Positions 42,980 to 56,013 of a stretch of 64,000 bases of DNA are shown in pieces. The position numbers and the translations under genes are program-made. Below the pieces are notes generated by a model. That model did no database searches and was not told where the DNA came from. It saw only the letters and a list, made by a program, of their open reading frames with translations. Each line of letters begins with the position of its first letter. The stretch's first letter is position 1. Source of the DNA: Diplolepis rosae (lineage: Eukaryota > Arthropoda > Insecta > Hymenoptera > Diplolepididae); assembly GCA_030998225.1 (NCBI GenBank), contig JAPYXD010000403.1, forward strand, positions 6,138,001-6,202,000, written 5' to 3'.

Positions 42980-44266
42980 TTAGGTGCGCAACTAAGTCCC
43001 TGCTGTTTTTTTTTAATGAAAATGCAACTTTATTGTGAAAAAATGGTTACAAATGAATTATTCAAAGTATTGCCAATCGTTAGCTACGACTTTTGCCTAT
43101 CTTTCTGGTAGAGCTCGAATACCGTTACGGTAAAAGTGTTCATCTTTTGAGCCTATTCACGAATCAAGTCATTTTTCGATGCCTTCATATGAGCGGAACT
43201 GCTGATCAGCCAGACCATGTGCCTTCGACTGACACAAGTAATTATAGGACGGCGCAACATCTGGGGAATACGGCAGGCGAGGTGGGAATTCTTATTTGAG
43301 CGTTTCCAGGTAGGTTTTAACGGGTTTGACAACGTGAGGCCGAGCGTTGTCATGCTGTAGAATCACTTTTTCGTGCCTATGCTCGTATTGTGGCCGTTTT
43401 TTGCGCAGTGCTCGGCTCAAACGCACCAATTGCGTTCGATACCGTTCCCCAGTGATGGTTTCGTTCGTTTTCAACAGATCATAATAAATAACACCGACCA
43501 TGTACCACATAATACACAGCATAATCTTCGCAGCGTGAATATTCGGCCGAGCCGATGACGTAGAAGCATGACCGGACAGTCACCATGACTTTCTTCTCTT
43601 TGGGTTGCTGTAATAAATCCATTTTTCATCACCTGTCACGATGGGGTGAAAAAAACCCTTCCTTTTTTGCCGCTGAAGCAATTGTTCACAGGCGAAAAAA
43701 GGCGCTCAACGTCCCTTAACTTCAAATCATAAGGAACCCAGTTCCTTGTTTTTGAATCATTCCCAACGCATGCAATCGCTTTGGAATGGCTTGGTAGGTA
43801 ACTCCTAATGCTGAAGCAAGCTCTTTTTAGGTTTGGGATGGATCCTCATCGAGCAATGCCTCCAATTCAGCGTCTTCGAAGGTTTTTCACCTTCCTTCAC
43901 GCGGACGGTCGTCAACATCAAAATCACCGTCTTTGAAGCGACGGAACCAATCACGGCACGTTGTTTCACTTAGAGCAGCATCTCCGTAAACTTTTTGGAG
44001 CTCTCGATGCGCTTCAGCTGACGTTTTCTTCGAATGAAAGAAGAAAATCAACACTTCCCGCAAATTACGATAATTTGGCACAAAATCAGACATTTTCATA
44101 CAACCAAAAGTATATGATGCCAATACAAAATCACTAATGTGTCAAAAGGGTTTATTTACCATATGTCTAAGATTGGTTCATGACGTTTTGGATATGTCAA
44201 AATCTACCAGCACTTACTGCTGGAGCCATCTATTGACAAACAGCGGGAACCTAGTTGCGCACCTAA
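42980..44266 (-). mobile_element. Full-length mariner (Mos1/mauritiana-like), 1287 bp, inactivated
   Basis: Inverted ends start TTAGGTGCGCAACTAAGT, flanked by TA at 42978 and 44267. Length equals that of canonical mariners. On the minus strand the transposase N-terminus is readable from MKMSDFVPNYRNLREVL through CRDWFRRFKDGDFDVDDRPR (43887-44123). The middle is broken by several stops and shifts. The block with the second catalytic Asp, ILQHDNARPHV, is open at 43292-43522. The C-terminus is recognisable but shifted. A dead full-length copy. Confidence 0.92.
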
Positions 44267-46386
44267 TATTTTAATTGTAAAACTTATTCAGAGTAGCTCA
44301 AAATATATAAAAACTATAATTGAAGGAGTATTTTTGAAATCGTATATTATTTAGAAAAATACCTAAGTAAAAATAATTTGGCCAAATGTAGGGTTGAAAT
44401 CCAGACGAAATTCATCTGGAAACAATGTGCAAAGTGTTCTTAATCAGCTATCAAATCAGGTGGTGCTCCAAAACCTGAATTTGTGCGAATTTTCCCGAAA
44501 TTCGCACAAAACTCCAGGTGGATATTCAGCTCAAATTTCTTGCAATTTATTTACCAAATAAACTTTCCGCAATATAAAAATTTATGTTTTAAAATTCGCG
44601 TTTTCATTCACTTGCTAGAATTATTACAGCTCAAACGATCTCGACTGTTTCTATTCGGAACAAGACCATAGTATCTTTAGAGAATTGAAGAACTACTGAG
44701 AATAGCATAAAAATACTTCTACCTGAAGTGAAATAATTTTATAGATTTTCGGAATTTAAAAAAAAATATGTTGTCCATTTTTTAATCCTCAACTATTCGG
44801 TTCTTGTTGGTTGACCTATTTTTTAACATGCAATAGACTTTGCAATTTTTAAATTCGTAGAAATTTGCCCATGGAGTACTTCATATGGTTTTACAATTAT
44901 TAAGATCAGTTCCTAATTTTTCATAATTAAGAAACCATTTTTATAACGCTTATAACGTTTGCCTTTTTAACTTACTATTTTCATTCAAAAAATTCAAATT
45001 TTTTAGGATAGACGGAAATTCTAACCCATTGCCGAAGTAAGAAAAAGTCTAAATTATAATTATTTAGGGTCAATAAAACACTTTACATTATTATGAAAAC
45101 ATGTCACATCATTATGATTTAAGTAGGCTCTCAAAGTACAGGTTGTGCCATCTATTTGTGATTTATATATTTATTGAATAAAATGTAAATGGGTAATTTT
45201 TTTTACTTCTCTTGTCAACGTGCATTTAATTTACTTCATAGAAATTGCTCCAAGTCAATCATAAAGAATAATATCTCGTGAATGTCCGCCTTTTTCTGTG
45301 ATGCAACGCCGAAAAAATGGCATACTTACTTTTAGTATATCATACTAATATTCAGTACATTTCGTACTAACATACGAGAGTATTATGTCTTCTCTTTTGA
45401 ATAGAAAAACCCTCTTATTATAAGCCTATTGGCCTCCTCTAAAAATAGAATGTGTAACTGGCTGGCCATGAGTGTTTTCAAAAAAATACTGTCCGATGAC
45501 CTTCTCCACACTAACACCACACCCAACCGTAACTTTTTGATCATGGAAAGTTTCTTTATGTATTATTTCAGGGTTTTCTTTGGGGTGGTATTGTGACGTG
45601 CCGAATTTTTACCCGTCACTTAAGTAATAATAAAAGAAAGTCACCGACGTGACAGGTGGGGTTATGTCCTGGGGAAAAGTCGTGAGAGGAGAGACCGCAC
45701 TTTATCGCCACCCGAGAGCACTCGCAACACTTATTACGCACTACCCGCACTTTCGCTTCCTATCCCGTATGTTTCATGCACGAGACGAGGACGAAGGCAC
45801 CAGAGAAGAGCGGCATGACCGGCTTCCAAGCAGACATAAACACTGTCAGCCATGACGCCTTACGAGCATCGATACGTTGATGCTTCGATTATCGCCGCCA
45901 TTGATCACTGGCTTTATATGTTCCAGGCATTGAAAACACTAAATTTGTGTTTAGTAAAACTGTCTGACACTACCTAACATAGTGCCAACGTACTACACGC
46001 GCTGTTCGCTGTGTTAGAGAGAACCGCGTCTTAACAAAAATTATTTGTCGAAGGCAATTACTGCACTAGGCACGGGTTGCCTAGTCGTCTATTAGAAATG
46101 TGACCTGCTTCCGGGTCATGGTTCATGGGTCAGGTCGGGAATTTTACTGGCGTGCCGGAAGTAGAAGAAGTCATCCAGGTAGCGCAAGCTTTCTTTTGTA
46201 AGTGCAATTCTAGGCAAATGGTTTGGAATTCCGAACATATTGACACTGACTTGAACGCTTTATGACGTCTATCACGTGTTCGCGAGTGCTTTCTTTATTT
46301 CTCATTTTCTCTCGCGGTAAATAAGTTGCGTGTTCTTTTTTTTATCTACAATTGAGGAGGGTGCTGCAAGAACCGCCTTAGCGCGC
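44267..46386. other. No recognised gene; GC shift after 45.6 kb
   Basis: To 45590 the DNA is AT-rich with nothing supported. From about 45595 a GC-richer block begins TGTGACGTGCC and has LTR-like flavour (GTGACAGG, GTCACTT), but no matching end was found before the next element at 46387. I cannot classify it. Confidence 0.3.
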
Positions 46387-47083
46387 GGCAGCGCACGGCC
46401 TAGTCCAACCGAAGATTGACAAAGGCTCAAATCGGGGAGAATTTTTAAAATTTCTCAAATTTTAAATTGACTGATACCAATCTATAGAAAATTTTACTGC
46501 GCTTTTTTTTATACATAATATTTCCATTGAATTTTCCCATGTTTTTGAGTTATCTATCAAAAACGTCATTTTTTTACTAACCTGAAAAACAATAAAATTT
46601 TGTCTTCAACTCGCGAAAATAAAAAAACCACTGAATATTTTCTAACAAAAATTTAGCACGTAATTTTTCAACTCTTTTCACGTCCGAATAATTGATTTAG
46701 AAGTCTTCATTTTAATTTAGGACTGCTTTGTGATTTTTTGAAAAAAAAAGTTCCTAATTTTGTAGGACTAACTTCGGATTAAAAAAGAGTCGAGGGAACT
46801 TTCGAGTTGAAAAAACTTGTTGCGACAAAGTTGTTCCTTATTTATCAAAGAAGTTTTTTGGAGAGTTCTAGATAAAAATATTCATCAGGTAAAAAATGGG
46901 AGGAGTTTTTATATTACCGTCCGTAAAAGTGGCACAGCCCGACTAGCCTCAGCGGGCGTGTAATTCAATGTAACATTTTTTTTTTATCAAAAATTGATTT
47001 TATATGAAATAAAAAGTAATTTACATAAAAAAGAAAATTATTTTGAATTTCATTTCAGATAGCTGTCAAATGAAAATGACATA

Positions 47084-47619
47084 CACTCGAGATTCCCTAT
47101 AGCGGAATTCCCTGTAACAAAACCTCTCTGTAACAAGCGCGTCACGCCTCCCTATAACGTGCAGACGATCGACCCCTCTTCCCCCACTACTACGGAATGA
47201 AGCGCGCTCGAATTTGAAAAAGTAATCAATGAGTTTGATGGCTTTTATCACAAATTAATGAGAAAATTATTTGTCAATTATTGAAAAATTACTTGATAGT
47301 GTAATTTCTTTTTTTCTGAAAATATTAAAAAATACACCTGATATAAGCATAAATATTTTTATTATTATATTTTTAGTATTTTGAGTACATACCGTCAAAT
47401 AAGTTAATTCCATCTTCAATACTCACAGAAATCTTTTTTATACCGTTTTAACTATGTAAATATATTATTCACATAGCCTCACTGACAGACAGACTGCGCG
47501 CATTATATAATGCGCATAACAGCGCTTAGCAACAAGTAGGATACGGAGGGGATCCCTCTCGCGTTTGTTACAGAGAGGTTTCCGATGGTCAAGCTTTACG
47601 TTACAGGGAATCTCGAGTG
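47084..47619 (-). mobile_element. Tigger-type MITE, TA duplication
   Basis: Ends CACTCGAGATTCCCTATAGC and its complement, flanked by TA (47082-47083 and 47620-47621). Matches the two halves of the element in RNASEH1 intron 4 (11181-12690) in reverse orientation. This 536-bp copy shows the uninterrupted target of the foldback insertion there. Confidence 0.85.
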
Positions 47620-47893
47620 TAATATCTTCACACGTGGATGCATATAGTAAAACACGTATAGCGTTTGCGAATAGCTCTTGTTATATCACGAATAAAAACA
47701 AATGAATTTGCCAATAACGGTAAGCATTGCCTTGTTAAAGATAAGCAGTATACTTCTTGCATTCCCAGTGATCTTTCGAGTGTGGTTAGGTTGTTTAAGA
47801 ACAGTATTACTATTAAATTTTATGGGACCTTCTGGATTAGTAATATAAAGTTCTATAATCTGCATCAATAAAATTGATTTATTCAGAGTCAAA

Positions 47894-49104
47894 ATGTCTG
47901 AAAGTAATGGTAAACTTGGTCGAAAGAAAATAAGAAATGAAAAGGCATGGAAAAGGAACGTTGCAAAAACTAACAGAAATAAGGTAAAACATCATTATAA
48001 ATATTGATTTGAAAGGAAAAAATTGACCGATAATATATTTTTTTTAAAGAGTAAGCATTTGTTGTAATTAAATATTTTAAAGTAAAAAACAGTAATGAAA
48101 AATAATTTGATTAATAATTTCGAATACTATATAGGGAGAAGAATATATAAAAGGCTCGGGAAAGATTGAAAAAAAAAAGTGTTTACAGAAGTAGTAAGTT
48201 GCTGTAAAAAGAAATGTTTCTCTAAAATCGGCGTGGAAAAGCAAAAGGAGTTATATACAGTATTTTGGTGTGAAGATTATCAAGCTAGTAATGTTTTATT
48301 ATACTCAATGATGGAACGAAAGAAATGTGCAGATAAAAATAAACGTACACAATGGAATTTTTTCTGTCGTAATGAGGGCGCTAGCGTTGATTTGTGCAAA
48401 ACTTTTATTTGTAATCTATTTCAAGTTGATAATTCAAGACTCAAAACAATACAAAAAAAATCATTCAATGTGAAAGTTTAGCTGACAGGCGAGGAAAACA
48501 CGGAAATCAACGTGTGAAAATGACCGAAGGTGTTAAAAAATTAATCCAACAACATTGTGAAATCATACCTCATCATAAGTCTCATTACAGCCTCAAAAAG
48601 ACTCAACTAAATTATTTTAATGACTCTTCAATAACGCTACACACATTAAATATTTCATTTCTTGAATATTATGCTGCAGTTACAGGCGATTCTAATATTC
48701 CGATAGATGAAAAAACTTCTTCTAAATATTTTAATCGCCATGTCAATTTTTCGTTCGGAACTCCTAGAACAGATGTGTGTAATCTCTGTTACACATACGA
48801 AAAAAGCCGAAATAATAAAAAAGAGTATGATGAACACAAATCACTCGTAGCAGATTATAGAGCTATAAAGACTTCAATGTTGTCAACTGAGTCAGTGCTT
48901 CACTGTGAATTCGATTTTGGCCAAAATCTGCCATTACCGAAACTGCCAGTTAATGAACAATTTTTTCGTAGACTGCTCTGGTTGTATATTTTCAACGTAC
49001 ATGCTTTTAAATCAACTAATAGTTATATGTTTTATTGTTTAGAAGGAAATATGAAAAAGGGGGCCAATGCCGTGTGCAATTTTGTTGAATTTGTAATTAA
49101 AAAA
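47894..49104 (+). pseudogene. DDD-type transposase, N-terminal and central part, frameshifted
   Basis: A first exon (47894-47983) begins MSESNGKLGRKKIRNEKAWK and ends AAG|GTAAAA. A second starts near 48134 with GEEYIKGSGKIEKKK. Two shifts follow, each in an A-run (48168-48177 and 48452-48459). The segment then carries a Cys-rich zinc motif (SCCKKKCFSKIG), ESLADRRGKHGNQ, PHHKSHYS, DVCNLCYTYE, and the first catalytic-type Asp in CEFDFGQNLPLPKLP. At 49104 it is cut by the repeat insertion after FVEFVIKK. The 'RGKHxN...ESHY' and 'DFxQNLPLP' signatures recur in a large insect transposon family. Confidence 0.72.
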
Positions 49105-50397
49105 TCTGCCCGCTTCGCGGGCACATTCTCATTGCGCGCTTTGCGCGCAGCTCGCTTTGCGCGCAAGTTTGAGCGCGCCTAGGGCGCGCGATTCGATCGT
49201 CGCACTTCGCGCTCCGTTCTTCCTGGACCTCGCGCTCGTTCTTGTGCTCTTCGCATACATTTAAGTTTATTTCTTATAATTTAATACTGAAGCTCAAACC
49301 AATTTAATGATATTAAAGATGATGTAAATTAGTCATTTTCTCAAAGTCACTCTATTTCTTTTTGAATTTAAGTGAAACAGGAAATTCAATTTACTTAAGG
49401 CTCTATCGGCCTTAAGGAACACATTCTCATCATGACACTCGCGCTTCGCGCTCGATTTTCTGTATGCATTTTTGTAACTTTTTAATAAATTACATGATTA
49501 TTGATAAATTTATTTTCTTCCAAATATCTCAAAAAGGAAAAACAATCCTAGACTTTATTTAAGGAAACGATTTTGTATCTCACATATTTTGGTGAAACAA
49601 ATCGAATTTTTTCAATATTAAAAATCAAAAAATTAAAATATACATCCTGTCGAGAAATTTCTCGATAAGAATGTGTAGACCTTATTTAGCCAAACAATTT
49701 TTCATCTCAAAGTTTTTTTTGTATCTCACATATTTTGTCTAAAAAATGGAATTTTTTAATTTTAATCATATTTTTTGGAATTGAAACGAAAAATATATCT
49801 TATATCAGAAACTGTGTGAGACAAAACTTGTAGATCTTTTTTGAAACGAACAACATTGTATTCTTACGTTTTATTCTTATTTTACATATTATTGTTAAAA
49901 AATTGAATTTTGGATTTTCAATAGTTTTTTTTTAATTAAAAAGAAAAATATGCATCTTATGAAAAAATGTTACAATTCAAATTTGTAGGTCTTTATTTAT
50001 TCAATAATATTGTATCATAACGTTTTTTTCGTATCTCGTATAATTTAACTGGAAAATGGAATTTTGATATTGACTTTTTTCGAATTTGAATATGCTGTAA
50101 CATTTCTAATTTTGATTTAATCAAAAAATGTTATCAGGATAATTTTTAGACATTTATGAGCACTATCTAAAACCAGTATTGAAATTTTTGATTTTTTCAA
50201 AAAATTATTTTCAAAAACACAAAAGTAGTGCTCAACCCCTCAATTTTGATTAGATGTGGCTGGTTAACGAACTTGTCCTTACTTTTTCGACTCAGATAAA
50301 GTGTACCAAAGCTCAATTCAATCTGATAATTCTATCGAGAGTTATGCCGCACACGACCTTCAGACAGACAGACAGACAGACAGACGGGCAGACAGGC

Positions 50398-50430
<33 letters not shown>

Positions 50431-50583
50431 GGCAGACAGACAGACAGACCGACAGACAGACAGACACTTTCGTAAAAACCATTTTTTCTGACTCAGGGGG
50501 TCTCAAAACGTAAAGATTTGATGAAAATTTCGAAAGGCATTTTTCACATAAAACCAATACCTTCTCATCCATGATGAGAATGT
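49105..50583 (+). repeat. GC-palindrome interspersed repeat, copy B (intact)
   Basis: Inserted in the transposase gene between AATTAAAAAA and AAAAAGAACTGG, giving exact borders. The left end is a cluster of GC palindromes: GCCCGCTTCGCGGGC, GCGCGCTTTGCGCGC and GCGCGCCTAGGGCGCGC. About five degenerate 110-130 bp tandem units follow (49500-50150), then the conserved TGTGGCTGGTTAACGAACTT block, a GACA microsatellite and a terminal TGATGAGAATGT. No protein. An A-run target duplication is likely but its length is ambiguous. Confidence 0.82.
50360..50466. repeat. (GACA)n microsatellite
   Basis: About 26 copies of CAGA/GACA with a few substitutions. The reverse-complement copy at 4711-4728 has only four to five GTCT units, so the tract has expanded in copy B. 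Confidence 0.95.
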
Positions 50584-51358
50584 AAAAAGAACTGGAAAAA
50601 AATTATTATAATAAAATTTTTTTGTATTCTGATGTAGCTGGTGGTCAAAATAGAAATTATTTGTCTTTACGATTTTCTTCTTTATTATCAAAAAAATACC
50701 AAATCGAAATTCAACATCTGTTTCGAGTTAGAGGACATTCATATTGTCAATGTGACAGAAATTTCGGCTTGTACGGCAAAAAAAAAAAAATTCGCAAGAA
50801 TACATTGAAACCGTACAACAATACGTAGATTTGATTAGAGAGTCACGAGATCCTCCTTTTGAAATGATAGACGTCTCAAAATTAGACATAAGAGATTATG
50901 AATCGACATTACCGATTGATTCGGAATTGAAAAAAATACAAATAAGTAAAGTAAAAAAAATTATCTATTATCCCGATGGTCAAATAGATTATTTTAACTC
51001 TTATAAAGGACTACACAAAACAAGTAAGATAAATAAGACTCAATCTGTGGACATTTTATTAACAGCTACTCCAGCAAAAACGAAAGGAATTTCTAAAGAA
51101 AAATATGATGATTTTCAAAAACTATTACCGTATTGCACTCCTGAAGGCCAAACATATTCAAGACAAATCTTAAATTCAACGTTTATCAAAGAAGAAATAA
51201 AACAAAAAAAATCTACATTGAAAAAGGAAAAAAACACTGAAGGAAAAAATTTGAAAGTAAGGAAAGAAAAATTAAAAGTAAAAAGTAAGAATAAACCTGT
51301 AAAAAAAGAGACATTGAAACTCATATCGAACAAAATAAATGCAGTAAATAGCATCTGA
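50584..51358 (+). pseudogene. DDD-type transposase, C-terminal part
   Basis: Resumes after the repeat with KELEKNYYNKIFLYSDVAGG then QNRNYLSLRFSSLL, holding the second catalytic-type Asp (YSDVAGGQNRN). RVRGHSYCQCDRNFG carries the third (CDRNFG). A one-base shift in an A-run near 50780-50790 separates this from the next open part (50831-51358), a Lys-rich tail ending at the TGA 51356-51358. The 'GHSxxxxDRxFG' motif supports the family call. Confidence 0.72.
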
Positions 51359-52187
51359 AAGAAAAGAAAAACGATTAATTATAAGCTGGTTTATAACTAT
51401 TGTCAATAATTGAAATAAATATTTAAAAATTCTGTAAATCCTGTTTTTTAATCTTTGCCTACCTAAAAAGTATAGTCATGCCTATTAAAAAAATACTTGC
51501 ATAGGTTTTTTTATTTTAAAAAACTGAATGAATTAAGTTATCCATGGTTTTAATAAAAAATACTTCACAATCATCGTTGCGTCAGAACGTAACTAAGATG
51601 GAACGCCGTACATTACACGCCCGCTGAGGCTGGTCGGTCTGTGCCACTTTTACGGACGGCAATATAAAAACTCCTCCCATTCTTTACCTAATGAATATTT
51701 TCATCTAAAACTCTCCAAAAAACTTCTTTGATAAATAAGGAACAACTTTGTCGCAACAAGTTTTTTCAACTCGAAAGTTCCCTCGACTCTTTTTTAATCC
51801 GAAGTTAGTCCTAAAAAATTAGGAACTTTTTTTTTCAAAAAATCACAAAGCAGTCCTAAATTAAAATGAAGACTTCTAAATCAATTATTCGGACGTGAAA
51901 AGAGTTGAAAAATTACGTGCTAAATTTTTGTTAGAAAATATTCAGTGGTTTTTTTATTTTCGCGAGTTGAAGACAAAATTTTATTGTTTTTCAGGTTAGT
52001 AAAAAAATGACGTTTTTGATAGATAACTCAAAAACATGCAAAAATTCAATGGAAATATTACATATAAAAAAAGCACAGTAAAATTTTCTATAGATTGGTA
52101 TCAGTCAATTTAAAATTTGAGAAATTTTAAAAAATTCTCCCCGATTTGAGCCTTCGTCAATCTTCGGTTGGACTAGGCCGTGCTGCC

Positions 52188-54863
52188 AGTAGGCCGAGTA
52201 GAGGGGGAACGCGACCTCTGATAAGAAGAAATTTCGTTCCGGAAAAATTCGGCTTATCAGAAGTCGCGTTACCCGATTACTGTTGTCACTTCAAATTGAC
52301 CCCACCTTGTGTTTGTTATTACCCGTATATCGAGTCTCGGTAAATTTTGAATTGACTTTGCCACTGAGAAAAGTGACTGGCGTCCAGCTAAGCTTTCTTT
52401 ATTTTGTATAAATGAGGTATTTTCAGGTTTAATTAAATTAATAAAATTGATTCGGCTCACCAAGAGTTGACAGGTTCCAGGTAAAAAACCTGCATCTCAG
52501 TATCGATAATTCTGTGAATTTAGCACACCGACTGAAATGTTGCAAAAAGTGATGGAGAACGCTAAAAAAAGGGGCTCACGCTTGCATCACAACAATAGCT
52601 GAACACTCACGAGATATTATTTTTCATATCTAGGTTTCGTGAAATATATAAAAATGGCTAATTTACAGATGATATTATTTGTATAAGCCGATAAAAATTT
52701 GAAATCGTGCATCTTGCATATGACAGGAAGAATGGAACCTCCGTTTATACATGCCTTTCCGGAGACTTACTGCCATAAACGCCCCAAGCCAGCACCGCTT
52801 ACAGCATTTCAAACAATTTTCGGTATACTTTACTGTTTTATTTAGCCGAGTTGAAAGAATAATTGACTTGTAGCAATTTCCATAAACTGAATAAAACGTG
52901 AATTGACAAAAGAAGTTGGAAAATTTACGGATTTTCATTTTATTTAATGAACAAATAGGTCACAAATAGATGGCATTCCCAGTAGAAAAACTAGAGTAAT
53001 ATTCTGTTTCTTATAATATAACTTATATTCGTATTTTTATTTTATCTAAATGCTCGTAAGTGGTTATACCTACCGCCCAGTTGTCAGCATTCTTGAATGA
53101 AAATGTCCATTCGAGACCAGAATCATTGATGTCTGTCATGAAAAACGTTATCCTAAGACCTGTTGAGATTTCATCTGATCTATAAAGAAATTGTATATCA
53201 ATTCAATCTATTGAAATCAAGATATTTATTCCTAAGTGAAATATTGATCAAGTTTTATCCATTAAGTTAAAGTCAAACTGCTATGGGATATTATGGCAAT
53301 CCTATTTTAACATAATATTTGATTTACATGAATTTGAATACTCCCTTTGTCCGAAACCTACAGTTGAGTAAAATAAATTCTGTTAAACTTTAATAGACAT
53401 TGAGATTTTTTTAACCAAAAAAAGTGAGGATTTAACGTACAGTCTTATGAAAAGTAATTGAACTGATGGTGAAAATTTATCTCACAATTAAGTAAAACAT
53501 AAGCTACAGTGGAGTACAGTTTAATAAAAACATTAGAAAACGTACACTGAAATAGATTTATGTATCATCAACGTTTGGCTGAAAGTTTACGCCCGAGTTG
53601 AGTAAATCGTAAGCTACTGTTGGGGAAACTGAAGCAGTGAGAGAAAAAAAATAATCTCGACCTTGAAAACTCTGCGACATATTCAAATATATATACAAAT
53701 TTGCCAGATCAGACAATTGCAAAAGTTTTCAAAGTATTTAATTAAAATAATTATACGTATTTCTCGAATATTTCAAAACAAAAATGGCCTAAAATAAAGA
53801 TTTATAAGATTTTCTAAAATTGTGGGAAAATTTGAAATGTCTTATTAAATAAGTGGTTGATCTCTAGAGCTTGAAAATCTTTCACTTAATATTTCGATTA
53901 GAGACATTGAAAATTTATAGACTGAATTAAGCATAAAAATTTGTTTTGGAGTTTTAAAATCTTTTTACAATGTAACAAGATGAACCAAATACTTTAATTT
54001 TTCTGCATATAGCCGCAGAATGAGTATGTTTGTAGTTAAATAATAGTTTGGACACTACAATAATTTTTTCAAATTCCAAACAGCAAGACATTTATTTTAA
54101 AAGGTTCGCATACAAAAAATTTGCTTCTGGTATATATACAAAGGATATAGTCTACTGAAATTATAGTTTTCAAAACTGTCGAATATACAGAATTTTTTTT
54201 GTACAAAAACAGATAGAATATATAGAATATACATTTTTCATCTGCAGAATCTACGACATAGCCCGTAAACTGACTAACTGTATTTGTAAAATTAATAGAT
54301 TGAACTAAAAGAAAATACATTTTCCATTTGTATAATTTGTATATTTAATCTGCAGAATTTACCGATTTTATCTGCGAAATTTACAGGTTTTTATTTGCAA
54401 TTAGGCTACTAAAACTTGAGATGAAAATATTTCTAACATAAAACTAAGAATGTAAATTTCAAACATAAATTTTATGTACATCTCTTCTCAATGAAAAATA
54501 ACTTGCCAACTGAAAATTGTTTAAATGTACGAATTTGTTAAGAAGTATGGAAATTCGTAATTACTAATTGAAGCTTTGATTTTTGAAAAGCTAAAAATGT
54601 TTTAAATGTATATATTGATTCAAATTTTTCACATTTAACGTGTTAAAACCCTTAAATAATTTGACAGGATTTTTCAGATATTTATTTTAGGGATATTTTC
54701 TAAAAATTTCAAAAAAAGAAATAAATATCTTAAACAACATATTTCATATATTTAAGATTGTCGTATGTTTCGCGCCTCTATTGCACGATGTCGAGAAAGT
54801 TGAGAGAAACACAATTCTCAATTTCCACTCAATAACCGACAGCATGAAATCTGAAAATATACG
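52188..54863. other. No recognised gene; degenerate repeats
   Basis: At 52205-52275 an imperfect inverted repeat (CTGATAAGAAGAAATTTCG...CGGCTTATCAG) is present. At 53360-53620 a phrase like TTGAGTAAATCGTAAGCTACTGTTG recurs four times. At 54230-54400 'ATCTGCAGAATTTAC' variants recur four times. These look like decayed repeats. No coding similarity found. Confidence 0.35.
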
Positions 54864-55985
54864 TGTTACAATCGTGCATCCTCGGCAATTCTCGACTTTC
54901 GACGAACCAACAGTACCGAACCCAAGAGCCGAAGCGAAGTGTAACGAGCAACGCTAATTCGCTCGTATTTACGCAAGATGGCAACACCTCTCGAGTTAAG
55001 TTTGCGGGAAATTATAAATTTAGTTACTCCTATCTTTAATCATTTTATTCATTTAATTAATATTTTAAAACTAATAAAGATTTATTGTTGGACTTCTGGT
55101 GCAAGATATAGAATAGTTTTCAATTCACGTTTTGTCCTGGATCAGCTATCAAAAGAAAGATTATAAAAGTAATTAAATTAGAGATAGAGTTACTAACTCT
55201 TGAAAGTTAAACTGAGTTTTCTCACGTTTTTTAAATATTTAGTTTATAGTTAAAAGGAGTCGGTGTGATGAGAGGGCTTCAGAGAACCCTGCATGCGCAC
55301 GTTAGAGTATAAGGACCTTTGTAAGTCTATTATAAATATTTTGTGCAATAGTTCTAAGTTTACATTAGAGGCAAGTCCGGATATTAGGTTCGAAATAAGC
55401 GGCATGTAATAAAAAGCGCTAAGAAATGAAATCATTATCCATAATTTATCCGAATAGTTTACAGATCTGTCACACTAGGGCTGATAGCGGCGAGACATAG
55501 ACCTAAATGTTTAGGTGACATTAAATACGAAACGCGAGTTTCGAATAAAGGGTGAGATATGAAGCATTAAGTATTTTTCCTAGAACATATTAGTATACAT
55601 GAGTACAGGGAGCGAGTCTACCCTTTTTTCGAATCTGAAACCTTCTGGCCAGCGAGCCTCAATAAGGTATGAGTGGGAGAGCATGTGAGCGCGTAGTTTT
55701 GTAAATCGTGTGTGAGTTGAATAATCTCAATCCTGATCTCAGTCTTGATTTTACTCGTCTGAGTTGATAATCTCGCCGTCTTGAACCCAGACGTAACTTT
55801 GTCAATCCGGACTTAGCCGATGTTTATTGAATATAAATAATATTGATTAAAGTCAATTTTGAACGAGCCGATAGTTTTCTTTATTTAAAAACATTCATAT
55901 CTCCCGGTTTATTTCAATAATTTGACCGACGCGAACCCACCTATCAACTCCTATCTCTTCTGTCGCATCTGCGCGGCACGTAACA
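54864..55985 (+). mobile_element. Putative 5' LTR of the second Gypsy element
   Basis: Begins TGTTACAATCG and ends CGGCACGTAACA, immediately before a primer-binding-site-like sequence. The TGTTAC/GTAACA termini support these borders. With no 3' LTR in the window, the left border is a best guess. Confidence 0.6.
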
Positions 55986-55994
55986 AAAATAATT

Positions 55995-56013
55995 TGGGGT
56001 CTCGTCCGGGATC
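55995..56013 (+). promoter_or_regulatory. Primer-binding site, tRNA-Pro-like
   Basis: TGGGGTCTCGTCCGGGATC lies 9 nt after the LTR. It matches the complement of a tRNA-Pro 3' end apart from one base, similar to sites used by several retroelements. Confidence 0.6.

Larger units (their letters stand above)
46387..52187 (+). mobile_element. DNA transposon with ~580-bp inverted termini (probably Sola-like), two nested insertions
   Basis: The left end (46387-46964) and right end (51619-52187) are inverted copies, beginning GGCAG(CG)CACGGCCTAGTCC and matching through to CGGGCGTGTAAT. Between them lie remnants of one transposase in three segments, listed separately. A Tigger MITE (47084-47619) and a GC-palindrome repeat (49105-50583) were inserted later. 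The superfamily call rests on a DDD-type protein pattern and is inference; the target duplication could not be defined because of an indel at the ends. Confidence 0.75.

Noticed and set aside
50254..50572. Open frames of repeated Gln-Thr-Asp-Arg or Cys-Leu-Ser-Val
   Set aside because: Translations of the GACA microsatellite.
49105..50583. Helitron identity for the GC-palindrome repeat (starts with TC, terminal hairpins)
   Set aside because: The 3' end is not CTRR and the insertion is in an A-run with probable duplication, unlike the A-T target of Helitrons.
54978..55166. Possible gene start MATPLELSLREIIN in a GC-richer context
   Set aside because: Falls inside the putative Gypsy LTR and becomes low-complexity Ile/Leu-rich; no family match.
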